Source of the DNA: Nageia nagi
Lineage: Eukaryota; Pinophyta
Length of the DNA stretch: 64,000 nucleotides
Direction of reading: 5' to 3'
Assembly (NCBI GenBank): GCA_050084985.1
Contig: JBITNC010000001.1
Location: 188,170,001-188,234,000, forward strand
Part shown: piece by piece, positions 11,473 through 22,070 of the stretch
Layout: every line of letters begins with the position of its first letter
Position numbering within the stretch: position 1 is the first letter of the stretch
Position numbers and translations under genes: made by a program
The notes under the pieces: model-generated
Database searches by the model: none
What the model saw: the letters and a program-made list of their open reading frames with translations, nothing else
Told to the model about the DNA's origin: nothing

Positions 11473-11955
11473 TGTTAGAATTTGTAATGAAATATTGTGA
11501 ATATCTAAACTCCTTGTAAATTCAATTAATCACTTAAGGGTATGTAGATACCTTAAGAGATTAATTGAATTCTTTAATATGTAGACTTTGACTTTACCAA
11601 AGTGGTTAGTTGGTAGGTTGAAGTTAGGTGATACATTTAATGTAACCCTAACCTTACCCTTGGGTTAAAGGAAGGTTAGGGAGGTGCTCTCAAGCTATAA
11701 ATAGAGGGCCTCTCCTCTTGTAACATAACTAAGTTCTTGGAGTAAGATTACTCTACTAGTTGTGTAGGAGAGGAAGAGAATAGTTGTAAGAGGGGCATAC
11801 TTGAGAATTGAAATACTAGTTGTGGATGTACTCCCAAGGAGGGAGGAACCACATTACACTTGTGTTATCTTGAGTGATTGTGCTATCTTGTGTATGATTG
11901 AGTTTCCTAGTCTTAGGTCCTTGAGGATTTGTTTAGATCTAGTTCAAATCCTTCA
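11473..11955 (+). mobile_element. Copia 3' LTR (483 bp)
   Basis: Keeps an intact TATA box (ctataaatag at 11695-11704) that is mutated in the 5' copy. It ends CCTTCA and is followed by the target duplication ACTTT. Transcription from here would run rightward into the old LTR and flanking DNA. Confidence 0.95.
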
Positions 11956-11960
11956 ACTTT
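11956..11960. repeat. Target-site duplication, right copy (ACTTT)
   Basis: Matches 3123-3127 exactly. Confidence 0.95.
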
Positions 11961-12329
11961 TATGTGTATGAGATTGTGTTATTGAGATTATTCTTGAGTT
12001 GTAGTTTATAGGAGGAAGACTACTCCAAGGTGATCTTAGGTGTAAAAGACTTTTCTTCTTTTAGAGATATTATGGGATATCCTTCCATGACTTGGATAAC
12101 ATATCCCTAGTGTGTAATGCACTCTATGGGGTAAGATGATAAATATTGTATTTGTTTTCTCATCTTGATAGGCCTAGATTTGGTCTAATAGTTAGGATAC
12201 TAGCTCATATTGGTTATATAATTATTTATCCTTGATTATTATCTCATTATTGCTATGTCTATTATTAACATTATAACTTGTTAAATATTTAGTTTAATTC
12301 ATTTGTAGGATCAATTTTAAATATCTACA
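11956..12329 (+). mobile_element. Old LTR, right part (after copia insertion)
   Basis: Continuation of the LTR begun at 2690. The first five bases (acttt) duplicate 3123-3127. A plausible LTR end in ...ctaca is at 12329, giving a reconstructed length of about 0.8 kb. The right boundary is a guess because no target duplication can be checked: the element's 5' end lies outside the window or is lost. Confidence 0.45.
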
Positions 12330-12740
12330 TTTATACATTAAGCTATGATAACTTGAAAGAGTTATATTTATGGGTTTTGGTGATTTGATATGGGCCACTC
12401 CATCATGAATTATTTTTTTGGTATTTTTTGAGTTTGGTTCTATCTTCATCCCATTTTAAAACCCTTGAACTCAAGTTAATGAATTATTTTTTTATCAAAC
12501 TACTATTTTACTATTTTTTGGTGCTTTAGAAGTTGCTATATGCTTTCTCCCTTTATTCCTACAGAAGTAAAATTCGTTCATTCCAACTTTCCATGGGCTT
12601 TATGTCTAGGAGATGCATATGTTGAGAAATTTAATTACCAAGAGTTCTAAGTGGATTGATAGTATTACTCATTTTCCATGGACTAGCAACTATAGAGATA
12701 TTTTTAACATACTTTTTTTTTTAATTATGATATGATTCAT
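12330..12740. other. AT-rich stretch, nothing recognised
   Basis: I see no gene, repeat or element boundary here. Confidence 0.4.
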
Positions 12741-12744
12741 CTAT

Positions 12745-13110
12745 AACATTTGATTAAGCATCAAGCATTAACTCCCTTGATTATCATTGGCTTTCCTCTT
12801 CAAGATCCATAACATTTTTTGTTTATAGATTTGGCTTAGTTGTTGCCTTATTGATAATAATTTAAAAAGGCTTTAAAATAAATATTATACTTAAAAGCAT
12901 TATCAATGACCTTGGAACTCAAAAATGTCAACCCATTATCTATCACTATTATTTTAAAATTTCAAATCTAGTAATAATCTTTTCTAAAAAATAATTTTCT
13001 CTTATTAATTATTCTCTATGGCTACTGCTTCAGACCTCTTAACATATCGATTACAACAATAAATCTTGAGCTTTTAACTTAATAGCTAGTGTGTTTTATA
13101 ACCTAAGCTA
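12745..13110 (-). pseudogene. Ty3/gypsy integrase relic
   Basis: Read on the minus strand, fragments match a plant gypsy integrase core in order: an SEAVAIEN block (near 13030), then IVIDNGLTFLS with the second catalytic Asp (near 12930), then a degraded block corresponding to the YHPQANGQAEATNK region (near 12830). Several stops and frame changes separate them. The fragment is too decayed to place in a lineage. Confidence 0.55.
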
Positions 13111-14103
13111 TTTTCGAATGGGCTCCAATGTTTTTTAACAATATTTCATCATCCATATATTTCATCATCCATATGTCTGTTCAAGTATTCTTTGTGACTT
13201 TACTTCATTTTCCTAATCTTTCGATAGTACTGGTGGTTGAGGTGAGCATGTTAGTGTATGATGAGTTATATTTGGGGGTTTGTAACATCCAAGATCAAGC
13301 TTATGTTTGTCTTTATCTCCATAGAGTATTACGAGAAGTTGCCATCACTTGTACCTTCCATGAATACCCCCCTTTATATTATTCCCGATATGATCATAAA
13401 AAGCGAGTTAAAATACTAAGAAATTTGCTTGACATAAGGGTATATAAACTATTATTGTTGAAGTAATGTATGCAACTAAGGAAGCATTTGACACTCACTT
13501 TTCTTGAAGAGAAACTTCGATAAAGAGTTTGACATATAGAGAACTTCTTCCACTTTTACAATATTATCCTTATTCAAGAAATTATGTAATTACACATGCT
13601 AACTCAAATTTCAAATGTAAAATCTTTGGTATTCGCTTGATTCCATTAACAACTGAAACTTTAAGGAAACAATATTTTATAAATTACTATAAAATTCTTT
13701 TAAAGATACTAATACACTTACCAAAAGATAAGTAGTACAAATCCCATTGTATCTCTATAAATCCTATTTTCATTTATTTTCTATTATAATGTATTTTGTT
13801 ACCTTCACCCTTATATTTTTTTTGATGTTAGACTAAAGGAATTAGTAACTAATTACATTATTCTCCATCTCATCATGATTTTGAATCATACTCTTATTGT
13901 CACTATAACCTCCAATAGTATCAGGATAAATGTCTTAGCATCATCGATGATGCTAACATGATACCTTCCCATTCCATATCTTCATAAACATAAATTAACC
14001 ACTAAACAAAGACCCCAAACCTACCTTCACCGTTCATCATTATCATTACATAGATTAAATTTTATTAATGATTAATTTGAAGTAATAGAATAGTAAACAA
14101 TAG
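13110..14103. other. Region upstream of the PPR gene, nothing recognised
   Basis: AT-rich. Small open frames at 13128-13466 and 13529-13735 have no recognisable features. The promoter of the PPR gene should lie at the right end, but I see no convincing TATA box. Confidence 0.4.
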
Positions 14104-14285
14104 GTAAGTTGGCATGTTGGCTAGTTTTAGTCATGCCATTACCCTTTGGCCAAAATGAGGCCTGTAATTTTAATTTTGAGACGGTAGTCTATGCAGCGGA
14201 AGGGTTTTGTGAAGATGTTACCATCTGCATAAACACCTCTTGTTCAATTCTATGCTTTGAGATTTCCTCAACTGATTGTTTGCAG
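14104..14285 (+). other. Possible 5'UTR intron of the PPR gene
   Basis: A consensus donor (AG|GTAAGT at 14102-14109) and an acceptor with a pyrimidine-rich approach (gattgtttgcag, ending 14285) frame 182 bp just upstream of the PPR start. An in-frame TGA at 14314 keeps the region out of the coding sequence. This is inferred from splice-site consensus only. Confidence 0.4.
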
Positions 14286-14364
14286 GTGGAAAACAAATCT
14301 CAACTGGAATGAATGATCATGTCTTCTGATTGTGGGTCAGTTAGCTGGCATTGCTGTTACAGCC

Positions 14365-16428
14365 ATGCTTTGCGGGAAATATCTCATCAGATGCTCACAC
14401 AAATTCAGTATGTGTTCGATTACGTTAATGCTCAGATTGTTTCATCAAAATAGGATAATAGAAAACAATTACAGTCACGACTATATCGACTCAAACGATT
14501 ACCAAAAAAATGACAACGCAAGTAGGGTAGTACCCAGAGTATCCAGTTTTGACAGTCACATTGTGGGTCTGTGTAAGAACAGTTATAATGTACATGAGGC
14601 CTTTACCCATGTGAAGAAAATGCTTGAACTGAATTGCTTGCCTTCCATCAGGACCTGTAATGTAGTGTTGGGAGCCCTAACTAGGTTTAAGGAATACGAA
14701 TATGCATTGGCGCTTTATCAACTCATGGTTAAAGCGGGAGTGGTCCCTAACAATGTCACTTTAACTACCATCGTCAATTGTCATTGTGAATGTTTCCAAA
14801 TGGATTCTGCTTTCCAAGTATTTGAGCAGATGCATGAACTAGGTTATGTTCCAGATGTTGTGGCCTTTGGGACAATGGTGAAGGGTCTTTGCAAGGCAGG
14901 CAGAGTGCATGATGCAATGGAGTTTTTTCAAGACATGATACACAAAGGCCACACACCTAATGTTGTTGTATACTCTATATTGATGAATGGACTCGGTCAA
15001 TGTGGGGACGTAGATTCTGCCCTCCATCTTCTTAAGCAAATGGATGAATTGGGTCACAACCCTGATGCTGTGACCTTCAACACTATGGTCAAGGGGCTTT
15101 GCAAGGTGGGCAGAGTGCAGGATGCCATGAAGTTCTTTCGTGGAATGTTGAGAAAAGGCTATAAGCCTAATGTTGTTGCTTGTACTACACTAATGGATGG
15201 ACTCTGTGAGTGTGGGAAGATTGAATCAGCTCTTCATCTTTTTAGGCAAATGGATAAGTTGGGTTACACTCCTAATGTTGTCACCTTTGGCACAGTGATT
15301 AAGGGCCTCTGCAAGGTGGGTAAAGTGCAGGATGCCATGGGTTTTCTATGCATAATGTTGAAACGGGGCCAGGAACCTAATGCTGTTGTATACACTACAT
15401 TGATGAATGGGCTGTGTCAATCTGGCCAGGTTGAATTTGCTCTGGAACTCTTTGGTAAAATAGATAATCTGGGTTATACGCCCAACATTGTGACTTTTGG
15501 CATAATCATCAAGGGTCTCTGCAAGGTGGGCAGAGTGCAAGAGGCTGTTGAGTTTTATAACGGTATGTTGCAAAATGTCCATGAACCTGATGTTGTTGTT
15601 TACAGTACACTGATGGATGGACTTTGTGAAAATGGCCAAATCGTTTTCGCCCTTGAACTTTTTTGGCAAATGGATGAGCTGGGTCATAATCTTAATGTTG
15701 TTACCTTCAGCACAATAGTCAAGGGGCTCTGCAAGGCGCACAAAGTGCACAATGCCATGGGGTTTTTCTGTTTAATGTTGAAGAAAGGCCATAGACCAGA
15801 TATTGTTGTTTACAGTACATTGATGGAAGGACTTTGCCAATGCGGTCATATTGATTCTGCACTCCAACTTTTTAGGCAAATAGAAAGTCTAGGCTATACT
15901 CCTAATATTGTGACCTTTGGCATAATGGTTAAGGGGCTTTGCAAGGTGGGCAGAGTGCAGGATGCCAAGGAATTTTTCCGCAGAATGTTGCGAAGAGGCA
16001 CCAAACCCAATGTGGTAATTTATAGTACATTAATGGATGGACTATGTGAATCTGGTGACATTGGTTCTGCTTTCAAACTTTTTAAGCAAATGGATGAACT
16101 GGGTTATGCTCATGATATTGTAATCTTTGGTACAATGGTTAAGGGACTATGCAGTGTGGGGAGGGTGGAGGAAGCCACCGATTTTTTCTGTGAAATGCTG
16201 CAAAAAGGCTGCATACCCAATGTTGTCATTTACAATACATTATTGGATGGACTTTGCAAACAGGGTAAGTTTGAAGAGGCTTTGAATCGTTTTCAGGAGA
16301 TGCTTGAAAAGGGTATAATTCCTGATTCTATATTGTATAGAACTTTGATAAATGGACTGTTAAAAAATGGATGTACAGAGGAGGCCAGGAAAGTCCTAAA
16401 TTGCATGGTAGAGCAGGGTCACTTTTAA
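14365..16428 (+). CDS. P-class pentatricopeptide repeat protein (organelle RNA-binding)
   Basis: Intact frame of 687 residues. The frame opens at GTG 14332, but the first ATG is 14365, so I place the start there. An N-terminal stretch rich in Arg, Ser and hydrophobics and poor in acidic residues (residues 1-30) could target mitochondria or plastids. From about residue 95 there are 17 tandem 35-residue PPR motifs (residues 95-129, 130-164 and so on to 655-687), with a weak one before them. No E, DYW or SMR domain follows, so it is a pure P-class protein. Such proteins bind single-stranded organellar RNA, one base per motif, and affect processing, stability or translation; restorer-of-fertility-like proteins have this build. 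Motifs 2-15 alternate between two types, giving seven 210-bp repeats. The target transcript is unknown. It is the only intact host gene I find here. Confidence 0.95.
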   Translation: MLCGKYLIRCSHKFSMCSITLMLRLFHQNRIIENNYSHDYIDSNDYQKNDNASRVVPRVSSFDSHIVGLCKNSYNVHEAFTHVKKMLELNCLPSIRTCNVVLGALTRFKEYEYALALYQLMVKAGVVPNNVTLTTIVNCHCECFQMDSAFQVFEQMHELGYVPDVVAFGTMVKGLCKAGRVHDAMEFFQDMIHKGHTPNVVVYSILMNGLGQCGDVDSALHLLKQMDELGHNPDAVTFNTMVKGLCKVGRVQDAMKFFRGMLRKGYKPNVVACTTLMDGLCECGKIESALHLFRQMDKLGYTPNVVTFGTVIKGLCKVGKVQDAMGFLCIMLKRGQEPNAVVYTTLMNGLCQSGQVEFALELFGKIDNLGYTPNIVTFGIIIKGLCKVGRVQEAVEFYNGMLQNVHEPDVVVYSTLMDGLCENGQIVFALELFWQMDELGHNLNVVTFSTIVKGLCKAHKVHNAMGFFCLMLKKGHRPDIVVYSTLMEGLCQCGHIDSALQLFRQIESLGYTPNIVTFGIMVKGLCKVGRVQDAKEFFRRMLRRGTKPNVVIYSTLMDGLCESGDIGSAFKLFKQMDELGYAHDIVIFGTMVKGLCSVGRVEEATDFFCEMLQKGCIPNVVIYNTLLDGLCKQGKFEEALNRFQEMLEKGIIPDSILYRTLINGLLKNGCTEEARKVLNCMVEQGHF
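14752..16221 (+). repeat. Seven tandem 210-bp units inside the PPR gene
   Basis: Units start at 14752, 14962, 15172, 15382, 15592, 15802 and 16012. Each encodes one motif of the VVYSTLMDGLC type ending MDELGYTPN, then one of the VTFGTMVKGLCKVGRVQDA type. The nucleotide block ctntgcaaggtgggcagagt recurs at the same place in several units. Growth by unequal exchange of motif pairs is the simplest explanation. Confidence 0.85.
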
Positions 16429-16840
16429 GGATATAGCGTATCCATGAAAGTCACCAATTTTATTAACATGGTTGGATCTTACCATTATAGTTATGTTCAC
16501 TTAAGTTTTTTTATATGAAAAGAAGTGCAAATTGGGCTAGATGTAGGTAAACCAACCAGTTATTTTCCATCACTATAAGCAAGAGAACCACCCGATCTCG
16601 GCTGTGTAGTTGAAGGGAGCATGTCCAACTTAAAGTGAACGTTGGTGATTTGCATTTCAAGAATTGCTGTTATGAATGTATTTGTGGTTTATGTTAACAA
16701 GAAATTATCAGTATGATGCTGTTTTTTAATTCAAAAGGATAGGTCTGGAATGGGTTCCTGTAATTCTGGATTCGGTCGTTAATACTTTGTATTGAGATGA
16801 AAAGAGAACTATTATTGAAGCTCACAAGTAAGTGCGGGAC

Positions 16841-16846
16841 AATAAA
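16841..16846 (+). terminator. Candidate poly(A) signal
   Basis: AATAAA about 410 bp after the PPR stop codon. Other AT-rich signals could serve as well. Confidence 0.35.
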
Positions 16847-16911
16847 TTTGAGTTACATGTCTGATGTCTCACAGAAGCTTGGTGGTCCAACCAAGTGAAA
16901 GTGATTACGGG

Positions 16912-16992
16912 GTTCACCTTTGAAGTAGCTGCAAGGTGCTTTTATCTCGGACGTTCAGCCTTGGAGTAGCTGCAAGGTGCTTTTATCCCAGG
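16912..16992. repeat. Two-copy direct repeat, 41 bp period
   Basis: gttcaccttt-gaagtagctgcaaggtgct and gttcagcctt-ggagtagctgcaaggtgct are adjacent copies with few substitutions, downstream of the PPR gene. Confidence 0.75.
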
Positions 16993-17319
16993 TTTGTGTT
17001 TGTAAATTTCAACAATTTTATGGTCATTCACTTAAGTACAATACCTTTTTTTTCAAGAATTTAAAAGAGATAGAACTTCTGTATCTTGGTAAATATATGT
17101 TGCATGGACAAAGGATTTGGTTTAGTTCCATCTTTTATTGATAGCAATTACCTTCACCACTTTACGTGCCACAGCCAAGCTCTTGCATTTGAGTCTTAAA
17201 GCTTTACCTTTCCCTGTCTTGTTCTCATTACCAGGGGAATGCCAAGCAACTTGGATTCAACTGCTAAATCACCTTATATGGAATGCTACACTTCGTAATT
17301 TGGTGATCCATCAGACTGT
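16993..17319. other. Stretch without recognised feature
   Basis: Nothing supported here; it separates the PPR 3' flank from a minus-strand copia LTR. Confidence 0.4.
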
Positions 17320-17681
17320 CTGTAGTTTCATTGCATAATAATATAAAATAGATATTATATTCAGAAGAAGACCCAAGGCAAAAATGCATAAGCTATAAAC
17401 CTTCGCATAAACAACTGCAAATCCAAAGCGTGAGAACAAGAGAATGTATGTTGACCATAGCCCTAAATAATTATGATGATAAAGTATGATCCAAATAATG
17501 TGAATATTCCAAAAGCAAGTGGTATTTATATACAAACCTTAATATCTTATGCTTTGCATTAGACAGTATCAACTAATATAAATGTGTTATTTGGCATAAT
17601 ATATGTTTATGAATAAAAAATAAAATAATGATATTTATTAAGTGTTAGGTGTTTAATGTCATGATCCTTATTTCTTAACAC
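17320..17681 (-). mobile_element. Copia 3' LTR (minus strand), cut off from its body by hAT
   Basis: On the minus strand the sequence starting at 17681 reads gTGTTAAGAAATAAGG, an LTR-like start, and contains a good TATA box (tatataaatacc near 17519-17532). The copia body on the same strand (22641-23340) ends in a gagaggg purine tract exactly where the hAT element begins. Joining the two sides of the hAT restores a normal tract-to-LTR junction. The far end near 17320 is approximate. Confidence 0.55.
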
Positions 17682-17704
17682 CAGTGTTTGAAAAATTCGA
17701 TACC
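17682..17704 (+). repeat. hAT terminal inverted repeat, left
   Basis: Starts CAGTGTTTGAAAAATTCG, matching the inverse of 22618-22640 at most of the first 15 positions. Confidence 0.75.
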
Positions 17705-18039
17705 AAGTATATACGTGTCAGGGGCCAAATTTTAAAAATTGTCAAAAGTACGAGAAAATTAGGAAAAAAATGTGGTACATTAAAATGTGAACAAACACAA
17801 AAAAATGCGAAAAAATGAAGAAAAAACGTGATACATTAAAAAAACAAAAAAACATGCAATTTTTTTTTATTTTTCGAATTCTCCTTAGAATATGCTTATC
17901 TAATTGCTACAAAATATTCTCATTCATCATAATTCATATTCATATGACATAGACAAAAATTATAAATCATAAGTTCATAACATTGATCATCGACAATAGA
18001 TATACAGAATCAAAATTTATGTCAAATCATAAATGTCTA

Positions 18040-21000
18040 CTACCCAGTGCCAACTTGCCAAGTGCCAACAAGTACAAAAAAGTAATAGTGTAATACAATG
18101 TCAATCAAGGCATCAATGGCCTTTGCCCCTCTTATATTGGCCATCATAACTATATGATCTACTACCACTAGGAGAAACTTATTTTCCTTTGCCACGAACA
18201 TCCACAATAGGGAATAGATTGTGCTCCTTTGTGTGCACATGCTCCTCCTCTTGGGATTGGACCTCCTCCTCCTCCATGCATGGTAATGTGCCTATGCCTG
18301 TGTCAACTCCTCCCCTTGCTCAATACATTTAGCCGTAAACCAAATATCAGTAAACAATAATCAAATACACCAACTAGGGTTTCCAACACCCTCAGAAATG
18401 CAAACCCTACACCAACGTTAGTCCTCGAGGGCACACAACAACACTACAAGCATGATGTCAGCCTCCTAGGGCTTTCAATCACACTAAACACCCAACAATT
18501 GCTCACAATGAATAATTAATGAATTACATATATCCACAATGTCTATACTGGAAAACCAACATAAACAAACACCACAACAATGCCACATGCACAAATAAGG
18601 AACCAAGATGCTCAACGATGCCACAAGAATAGAATTGATAACACAAAGCTGAGATCCAATGCCCAATAGCTTGTATTATGATAGGAAATGAGTTGTAATA
18701 CAAAACCTTTTTCCAAGAGCTAGACATTGGCCTCACAGGAGCCAACTAGGGCAAAACCATTGAGAAATCCTCACTGCAATTTGCTGAACCACAGGATTAG
18801 ATCCACCCCCTCAGACCTTGATTCCTCTCCACCGAAGGAGCCCTCCTCAAACCCTGGCGACCAACTGAATGGTAGAAGTGTATCCTCAGAATGCCATCGG
18901 AATGGACTTGGTGACCCACCAAAGCCGTAGATAGTTAGGGATCCCAATGCCTGCCTACCCTCTAGACGACCCGCCTAGGATGTGTTGCTTAGCACCGTTA
19001 AGTCTTCTGCCCGAAGGTCTGGTATCAAGAAATATAATCAACAATCTATCTAGCAATGAGGCTTTCATGTCTATTTATACTTTTCTTTATGTCCGGAGCT
19101 CACCTCGAAATCATCCTAAGCCCCTCTTAATCCAACGTTGGGGTCAAGATGGTCAAACCAACCAACGTGGGGGTCATAAAGGGCCTTTATGCTGACGTGG
19201 GGGTCATAAAGGCCCTTTATGCTGACGTGGGGGTCATAATGGCCTAGATAGCTAACGTGGGGCTCTTGGAGTGCTCAAGTGCCAACATGGGGGTGTGGGA
19301 CCCTCCCCAACGCGGTGCAATCATGTTGAAGTCTGTCCAACCCATAAACACATACATAGACATTGGGATTCCCACAATCCAGGATCTCCGTACAACCCAC
19401 AAGCCAAAACTACTACTCAGGAGGGAGACGTCCCACTTGGGGCTCACAGTGAGGTCCACAGGACCCATTATTATTCTTGTTCTAAGTTACAATGAAGTAT
19501 ATGAAAGCACACTATACTAATATATTACTAGATGACCCAATGGGTTCCATTATATATTCAAGGGATACATCACAAATTTTCATCTTCTATGATGTCGCAT
19601 GGAGTTGCATCGCTATATGTGGGATCAATGGATGACAAATCAATGAGTTCCACAATATACATCTTGTGCAATTGCTTCACATACAATCGCAGGTTGACAG
19701 ATGTACACAATATCATCCAAGTGTTGCATCGATAATCTAATAACATTTTAACAAATTTCACCATATGAATAGCAAATTGAATTGTAACTACAAATTTGCA
19801 AGAACTAAGAATCAAAATTAAAATGAATTAAATTGCTGGCTTGTTGTGCCTCTTGGAGTGAATTTTTTCAAAGGCACTCCAATTGTGCTCGCATCCTAAA
19901 GAGCTACATGTTTGACTGAGGATGTAGATGGTTACGTGTTGCAATTTAGGTGTACCACCTCCAAAATTTGTCCACCATACATCTTAAATACAAAACAAAT
20001 TACAAAAATTTAAAATTGGTAAAAGCCTAAATGTATACAATAGTAGTAATAAAAAAGTAAAAAACAACAAAATGAAGTTGAACAATTTGAATTTTGAAAT
20101 ATTTATTTTTTAGTTTGAACTTTGAAGTTTCCTCTCACCCAGAGAGAGGTCCCCACATGTCTCTATAGCTCCACCAAAACCAAAGAAGCCAAGTGACATC
20201 TTATACATCTCTATGTCCTTTAAGATTCGGGCACGTTTGGTGGGATCTCTTACCATAGTGCATATGCATTTCGATATCTAAATTAAAATTTAAATGCCAT
20301 TAATAAAATTAAAAATATTATGTTATTAACCAAAACCTTCATAAATTTTGTAGCAATACTTTAAGTTTATAACCTCATGATCTTTCAACATTTTGGAGCC
20401 ATGTGCAAATAATAAGCTAGGGTTCAACATGGCCCATGCTGCATGAATAGGGTGATGGAGCATGTTGTCCTGTCGCTCATCAATGATATTCCAAAAGATG
20501 TTGAGCTTGTTGCCAAACTCATTATCATCATTTGGACAGCCTCATAATATTTCTTAATGCTCTCCTTGGTCCTATCCATGGCCTCATACAAGTAGCCCAT
20601 AGCAGGCCTATCCTCATCAACTAAGCGAAAGACGATAACAAGTGGCCTAGTCACTGAACAAATATCTCTGATTGCATCCCAAAATTCCTATCTACCTATC
20701 AAGGCAATCACCTCCTGACCCTATAGCCTCGTGCTCAAGGTGGTAGAAAGCCACTCTCCAAAAACAAACATTACCCAAAGGTCGGACATGCTTTTGAGCA
20801 ATGATTGAAGGGAGATGAAATTAGAGGCAAACTGTGTGGCTTATGGGCGCAACAACTCCTTGCCCTGGGTGTATCGCCTCATCATGCTAAGAACTATGGA
20901 TTTATTATAATTTACTTAGTGATTGACCTTGCTTGGTCAACCACCTCTCTCACTAAATCCAATTTCCCTATGTCCTCCAAAATGAGATCAATGCAATGGG

Positions 21001-22070
21001 AAACACATGGAGTCCAAAAAATGGTGGGATACTTGTCCATAAGTAATTTCCCAACTAGAACATAGTCTGTAGTGTTGTCCATGATCACCTGGATAACGTG
21101 CTTCGCTCTCACCTCCTGCACAAACCAGTCTAATAAATTGAATAACATTTTTGAATCCTTTATTTGTGCAGATGCATCAATGGATCTCATGAATATTGTT
21201 CCACATGGGCAATACACAAGGAAATTAATAAGGATTCTGTCTTTCCTGTCTCTCCACTTGTCAAACATTATAGTGCAATCCGTTATCATCCAAGACTCTC
21301 TAATTGAAGACAATTTGGAAAAACAAAAATAGAACAACTAAAAATTAAAATACAACTCTATAACAAATTAAAATGTGACTAAAAACTAAAAAGTTAAAAA
21401 AATATTTAAAACAATATAATAATTAAAATTTAATGTACCTATCTCAACACTCTTGCTTGAGATCCCACACAAGAGGCCCTTGCACTTTTGCGTAAGTGGG
21501 GAACTTGTACCCAACCTTGATCGTACAAACTGCATCAAACATTGCTTGCCTATAAGGGCTCCTGATAATGTTGATTGGCAACCCTTCATAATATATTAGC
21601 TTGGCCACTAGCAAATTTACTTTTTTCTTCTCATTCTTGTTTAGGAAACTTGTGATAGATGGTTGGGATCCAAATGTTGTTCATGGCCCAAAGTAGGGAG
21701 AGAGTCCAACAAGTCTAGTAGCACGAGTACTAGAAGCTTGAGATTGACTATGACTTACACTTCTAGCACTAGAAGACATCCATGCTCCTAGATCCATTTG
21801 AATTGCAACCTTCCTAGCCCTTCGTTGTACTGTAGAGTCTAACTCTTTGTTTGCCTCAAGAATAAGGTTTGCACTTGCACCTGAGCAGACTTCCACATCT
21901 CTCCCTGTTTGTTGAGAAAGATGGAATTTGAACCTATTAATCCCTTCAACGAAAATCTTTTGACAAAAGTTTCATTGTAGCTTTTGGGGAGTATCTGGTT
22001 TGCCCCACAAATGTGTTATGTATTGCCAAAAAGAATCAAATTCCTTAAGCATTTTAATTAGATTGTAGAA
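18040..22070 (-). pseudogene. hAT transposase, broken
   Basis: Domains in order on the minus strand: a BED-type zinc finger at about 22050-21890 (NFCQK...GINRFKFHLS) whose first Cys codon is now TGA; an N-terminal segment (GPLVWDL near 21480); a DUF659 domain at 21337-20912 (DKWRDRKDRILINFLV, then IMDNT, then FWTPCVSHCIDLILEDIGKL); a middle block at 20654-20424 (PAMGYLYEAMDR); and the C-terminal dimerisation region at 19990-19820 (WWTNFGGGTPKLQ, SQTCSSLGCEHNWS). A Glu-rich tail at 18330-18200 continues beyond the inserted LTR. Frameshifts and stops are frequent. This is a clear member of the plant BED/DUF659 hAT group and is inactive. Confidence 0.85.
18331..19574 (-). mobile_element. Solo LTR, copy A (inside hAT)
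   Basis: The right end, read on the minus strand from 19574, is TGTGATGTATCCC and shares successive blocks with the solo LTRs at 23705 and 44971, including a caagtgggacgtctccctcc block. It separates hAT C-terminal coding sequence (ending DENL) from the Glu-rich tail. Flanks cattt (18326-18330) and aattt (19575-19579) match at 4 of 5 bases. The left end is degraded and approximate. Confidence 0.65.

Larger units (their letters stand above)
3128..11955 (+). mobile_element. Young Ty1/copia LTR retrotransposon, full length
   Basis: Complete 8828-bp element flanked by a 5-bp target-site duplication ACTTT (3123-3127 and 11956-11960). It has two 483-bp LTRs that differ at three positions only, a tRNA-iMet-type primer-binding site, a polypurine tract, and copia-ordered gag, protease, integrase, RT and RNase H. 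Protein order and motifs place it in Ty1/copia. The coding region carries at least seven in-frame stops and one frameshift, so this copy cannot make its own machinery. The 3.1-kb leader and an extra 0.8-kb 3' module make it longer than a minimal copia element. It lies inside an older LTR. Confidence 0.95.

Noticed and set aside
13128-13735. Small open frames upstream of the PPR gene as genes
   Set aside because: Short, AT-rich, no motifs, start and stop by chance; no splice or domain support.
14332-14364. GTG as start codon of the PPR protein (11 extra residues)
   Set aside because: Nuclear plant genes start at ATG with rare exceptions; the first ATG in frame is 14365 and gives a normal targeting-type N-terminus.
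14774-15750. Minus-strand open frames within the PPR gene
   Set aside because: They repeat with the 210-bp period, as expected for the complement of a repetitive coding sequence.
18727-19195. Open frames in the GC-richer part near 18.7-19.5 kb as host genes
   Set aside because: They lie entirely in solo LTR copy A, overlap on several frames and strands, and share sequence with copies B and C.
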